Positions 5,554-7,451 of a stretch of 7,451 bases of DNA are shown here, in pieces. Source of the stretch: Candidatus Dojkabacteria bacterium (GTDB lineage: Bacteria > Patescibacteriota > Dojkabacteria > J137); the NCBI GenBank assembly GCA_020429545.1, contig JAGQLF010000039.1, positions 1 to 7,451 on the forward strand, written 5' to 3'. The notes under the pieces are model-generated. The model was given only the letters and a program-made list of their open reading frames with translations, was not told the origin of the DNA and did no database searches. Within the stretch, counting starts at the first letter, position 1, and each line of letters opens with the position of its first letter. Position numbers and translations under genes: made by a program.

Positions 5554-6910
5554 GTCTTTGCTGTTGACTGGTAAAAATATTCCAGTATTTTTTTACATCT
5601 TCTTCGACTTGCTTTGAATCATCACTACTAACAATTCCAATGTTTACCTTTGACCAATCGTAAATGTTTTTCGCAACTTCAATAACTTCATTAAATTTTA
5701 GTTTTTTTACAAATTCTAGATATTCATCTAAAGTTAGACCTCTCCCATGAATTTCTATTTCATCTTCACGGCTAATTATCCAATTTATCATATTATCTGG
5801 ACTATCTAACTGCATTAGTTGTGTATCAATAATTTTTCTTTGTTTTGCCAGAAAAACTGTGTCTGTCAAATCTTGCTTTAAAATTTTTTCAATACCTGTA
5901 TAAATTTCTTTTAAAACAGTTTCTAAATATTTTTTATCAAAAGAAGTTTGGATTATATTCATTGCTCTAGTATCAAGATTATAGGTGTAAGTGCCTACTC
6001 CATATACAATTCCTAGCTCTTCTCTTAGTCTTTTCCAAAGTATTGATTGAAAAAACTCAGAACTTGCAACTATGCTTTTTACGAATGACTCTTTTATTCT
6101 GCTTTCTTGAGTACTTGAATAGTATTCGAAAGTTGGAAAATCTAATGTCAAATAATACTGACTAATATCTTTTTTGGATTTGGCATTAATTTTAAATCCG
6201 GAATATTCAGGAAATTCATTTTTGAATTTTCTTTCAGTTTTTGGCCCGAAAGTTTTATGAACAACTGAATTTTCAAAATGATTATGTAAGTATTCCTTTG
6301 TTTTCTCTATATCAATGTTTCCAACAACATATATCTCCATATTTTCTGGAACATAATGTTTTTCATAAAATTTAATTAGATCTTCTTTTCTATAGTTTAA
6401 AAGTAAGTCTCTAGTACCTATGACTTCATAAGAAAATGATGTTTCTTTATTTATGAACCGATTCTCTTTTATGTTCCTGTAAATTAAAAAATCAGTTTCA
6501 TCTTCACCTCTTTTGAGTTCATCTAAAATAATTGCTCTCTCTTTTTCTATATCTTCTTTTTTTAGTAGCGGATGCAAAACTATTTGAGAAAAGAAGAATA
6601 TTGCTTGATCTATGTATTGAAATGGAAAAGTACCATAATACTGTGTATGATCGCTAGAGGTGTAGGCATTGGTCGAGCCTGAGTATAAATTTGTATAATC
6701 ATCAATTGCATCCCAAGTAGGTAGCTTTTCTGTTCCATCATGAACAACATGTTCAATAAAATGAGAAAGTCCATTTGTTGTTTTGTCTTCGTCCAGAGAA
6801 CCTACATTAACAATCACTTTAATTTTTACAGAATGGATTTCTTCTCTAGGGTAGAGTACACACTTTATTCCGTTTGAAAGAGTAAATTTTGTATAATTTG
6901 GTTCTGCCAT
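5546..6910 (-). CDS. M16-family zinc metallopeptidase
   Basis: The product has 454 residues, near the usual length of a single-chain M16B peptidase subunit. The inverted zinc motif HxxEH is intact as HFIEH at 50-54 (ligands His50 and His54, catalytic Glu53). The third ligand is probably Glu131 in IILDEL, with Glu124 in EKERAI the other conserved acid. The second half carries the typical LRKRLREELGxxY-like element as LWKRLREELGIVYGVG (291-306), whose Arg and Tyr contact substrate in family members. No signal peptide or membrane helix is seen, so it is probably cytoplasmic and cleaves short unfolded peptides, perhaps as a homodimer; no partner M16 gene is visible here. It starts 8 bp after the stop of the upstream acidic-protein gene, suggesting co-transcription. 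CAGGTATAAT lies just upstream of ATG and gives only a distant AGG as ribosome site. The 3' end overlaps the PEGA gene tail-to-tail. Confidence 0.93.
   Translation of the reverse strand: MAEPNYTKFTLSNGIKCVLYPREEIHSVKIKVIVNVGSLDEDKTTNGLSHFIEHVVHDGTEKLPTWDAIDDYTNLYSGSTNAYTSSDHTQYYGTFPFQYIDQAIFFFSQIVLHPLLKKEDIEKERAIILDELKRGEDETDFLIYRNIKENRFINKETSFSYEVIGTRDLLLNYRKEDLIKFYEKHYVPENMEIYVVGNIDIEKTKEYLHNHFENSVVHKTFGPKTERKFKNEFPEYSGFKINAKSKKDISQYYLTLDFPTFEYYSSTQESRIKESFVKSIVASSEFFQSILWKRLREELGIVYGVGTYTYNLDTRAMNIIQTSFDKKYLETVLKEIYTGIEKILKQDLTDTVFLAKQRKIIDTQLMQLDSPDNMINWIISREDEIEIHGRGLTLDEYLEFVKKLKFNEVIEVAKNIYDWSKVNIGIVSSDDSKQVEEDVKKYWNIFTSQQQRLI
5571..5596 (+). terminator. weak hairpin with T-run after the PEGA gene
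   Basis: GTAAAAATA at 5571-5579 can pair with TATTTTTTTAC at 5586-5596, with two unpaired Ts and a TTCCAG loop, 18 bp after the PEGA-gene stop. The stem is almost all A-T and lies within the coding sequence of the convergent M16 gene, so any terminator role is doubtful. Confidence 0.22.
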
Positions 6911-6918
6911 TAAGCAGA

Positions 6919-7451
6919 TTATACCTGAGGAGTTGGATTTGAGGAAGGTGTAGTTTTTGGGAAAGAAATCTCTACTGCTTTTGCACCATCCAAGTTCATC
7001 AACCGAAAATCTCCTCCTATTACCTTTAAATTTGCTGCAATTAACTTTAGACCTCCACTTGCTAAATCTCCAATATAGTTATCTTTATCTGTATTGTTAT
7101 AGATTGCTCTTAAACTTTCAAAACTTGGAGGTACTTTTTTGTCTTCTGTTCTCTCAATGTAATCATCTCGATATTCTTCATCACCATCATCTATAGAACC
7201 ATCTTTTTCGTCCTTTTTATCGTACAAAAACCATTTTACTTTATCTTCTCCATCTTCAGCAGTATAAACGGGAGTATCATCAATAATTCTAAAAACTCTT
7301 CTATCTTCATGTTCAGCAAAGTTAAATAAAATTGGGCTATTTGCTATTCTTTCTTTTTCAGAGAATTGTTTGTCTTTCAAAGAATCTTTTGACTTTGCAC
7401 TCATTGCATTTAGTAGAATTGTCCGTATGTCTACAAATTCATAAAGAGAAT
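6919..7451 (-). CDS. unrecognised acidic protein, probably 5'-partial at the window edge
   Basis: No family is recognised. From the first ATG in the window (7404-7402) the product has 161 residues, but the same frame stays open through 15 more codons to the edge. Those codons read S-L-Y-E-F-V-D-I-R-T-I-L-L-N-A, plausible protein, and no Shine-Dalgarno precedes the ATG. The gene therefore probably starts outside the window. Numbered from the ATG, visible parts are: a charged N-terminus (1-25), a segment FNFAEHEDRRVFRIIDDTPVY (28-48), a very acidic Asp/Glu/Lys-rich linker (about 50-92), a hydrophobic, possibly beta-strand region with LKLIAANLKVIGGDFRLMNL (119-138), and a Pro/Thr/Ser-rich tail. 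No membrane helix is present. It precedes the M16 peptidase by 8 bp on the same strand, so the two are probably co-transcribed. Whether it is a partner or substrate of the peptidase is unknown. Confidence 0.65.
   Translation of the reverse strand, partial: SLYEFVDIRTILLNAMSAKSKDSLKDKQFSEKERIANSPILFNFAEHEDRRVFRIIDDTPVYTAEDGEDKVKWFLYDKKDEKDGSIDDGDEEYRDDYIERTEDKKVPPSFESLRAIYNNTDKDNYIGDLASGGLKLIAANLKVIGGDFRLMNLDGAKAVEISFPKTTPSSNPTPQV

Noticed and set aside
6903..6935. TATAAT just before the M16 start as a promoter for a leaderless transcript
   Set aside because: The hexamer spans the end of the upstream coding region, and a -35-like partner is poor (TTCCTC at 17 bp). The 8-bp gap favours simple co-transcription.
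6957..7196. Plus-strand 79-codon frame rich in Leu and His
   Set aside because: It is a low-complexity reverse reading of the acidic linker codons of the minus-strand gene.

Overview
This AT-rich window most likely comes from a small-genome bacterium of the Candidate Phyla Radiation (Patescibacteria). That placement is an inference from low GC, weak or absent Shine-Dalgarno sequences, short intergenic gaps, and the combination of a SEDS protein, a PEGA-domain membrane protein, a multi-spanning GT2 glycosyltransferase and a four-helix-bundle (23S rRNA intervening-sequence type) gene. No marker gene here fixes the phylum. The standard code fits: long frames contain no TGA as a sense codon.

Layout, left to right. 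Positions 1-31 may hold the first ten codons of a gene leaving the window leftwards. An FtsW/RodA-type SEDS glycosyltransferase (+, about 175-1539) follows. Positions 1537-2034 hold a compact element: a perfect heptamer array (TAGCTGT, 8.7 copies), a four-helix-bundle gene killed by two adjacent stop codons, and a degenerate heptamer array in the opposite orientation. A 62-residue membrane protein (-) sits between that element and another heptamer array (2225-2273). Next is a processive GT2 glycosyltransferase (-, 2290-4046), split into two frames by a perfect 8-bp tandem duplication. A divergent spacer of about 60 bp leads to a membrane-anchored PEGA/beta-propeller protein (+, 4108-5553). This overlaps tail-to-tail with an M16 zinc peptidase (-, 5546-6910). 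The M16 gene lies 8 bp downstream of an unrecognised acidic protein gene (-) that appears to continue beyond the right edge.

Functionally, most intact genes concern the cell envelope: septal or lateral peptidoglycan polymerisation (SEDS), a polysaccharide-type glycosyltransferase now broken, and a surface-exposed anchored protein. The M16 peptidase looks cytoplasmic.

The most noteworthy signal is the heptamer/four-helix-bundle module. Inverted heptamer arrays bracket a family member, the stop codons of both convergent neighbours are formed by the outermost array units, and a second heptamer tract without a gene lies 190 bp away. This looks like a small insertion module or its relic. The glycosyltransferase frameshift by exact 8-bp duplication is the second notable signal, because removing one copy restores a single frame of about 582 codons.
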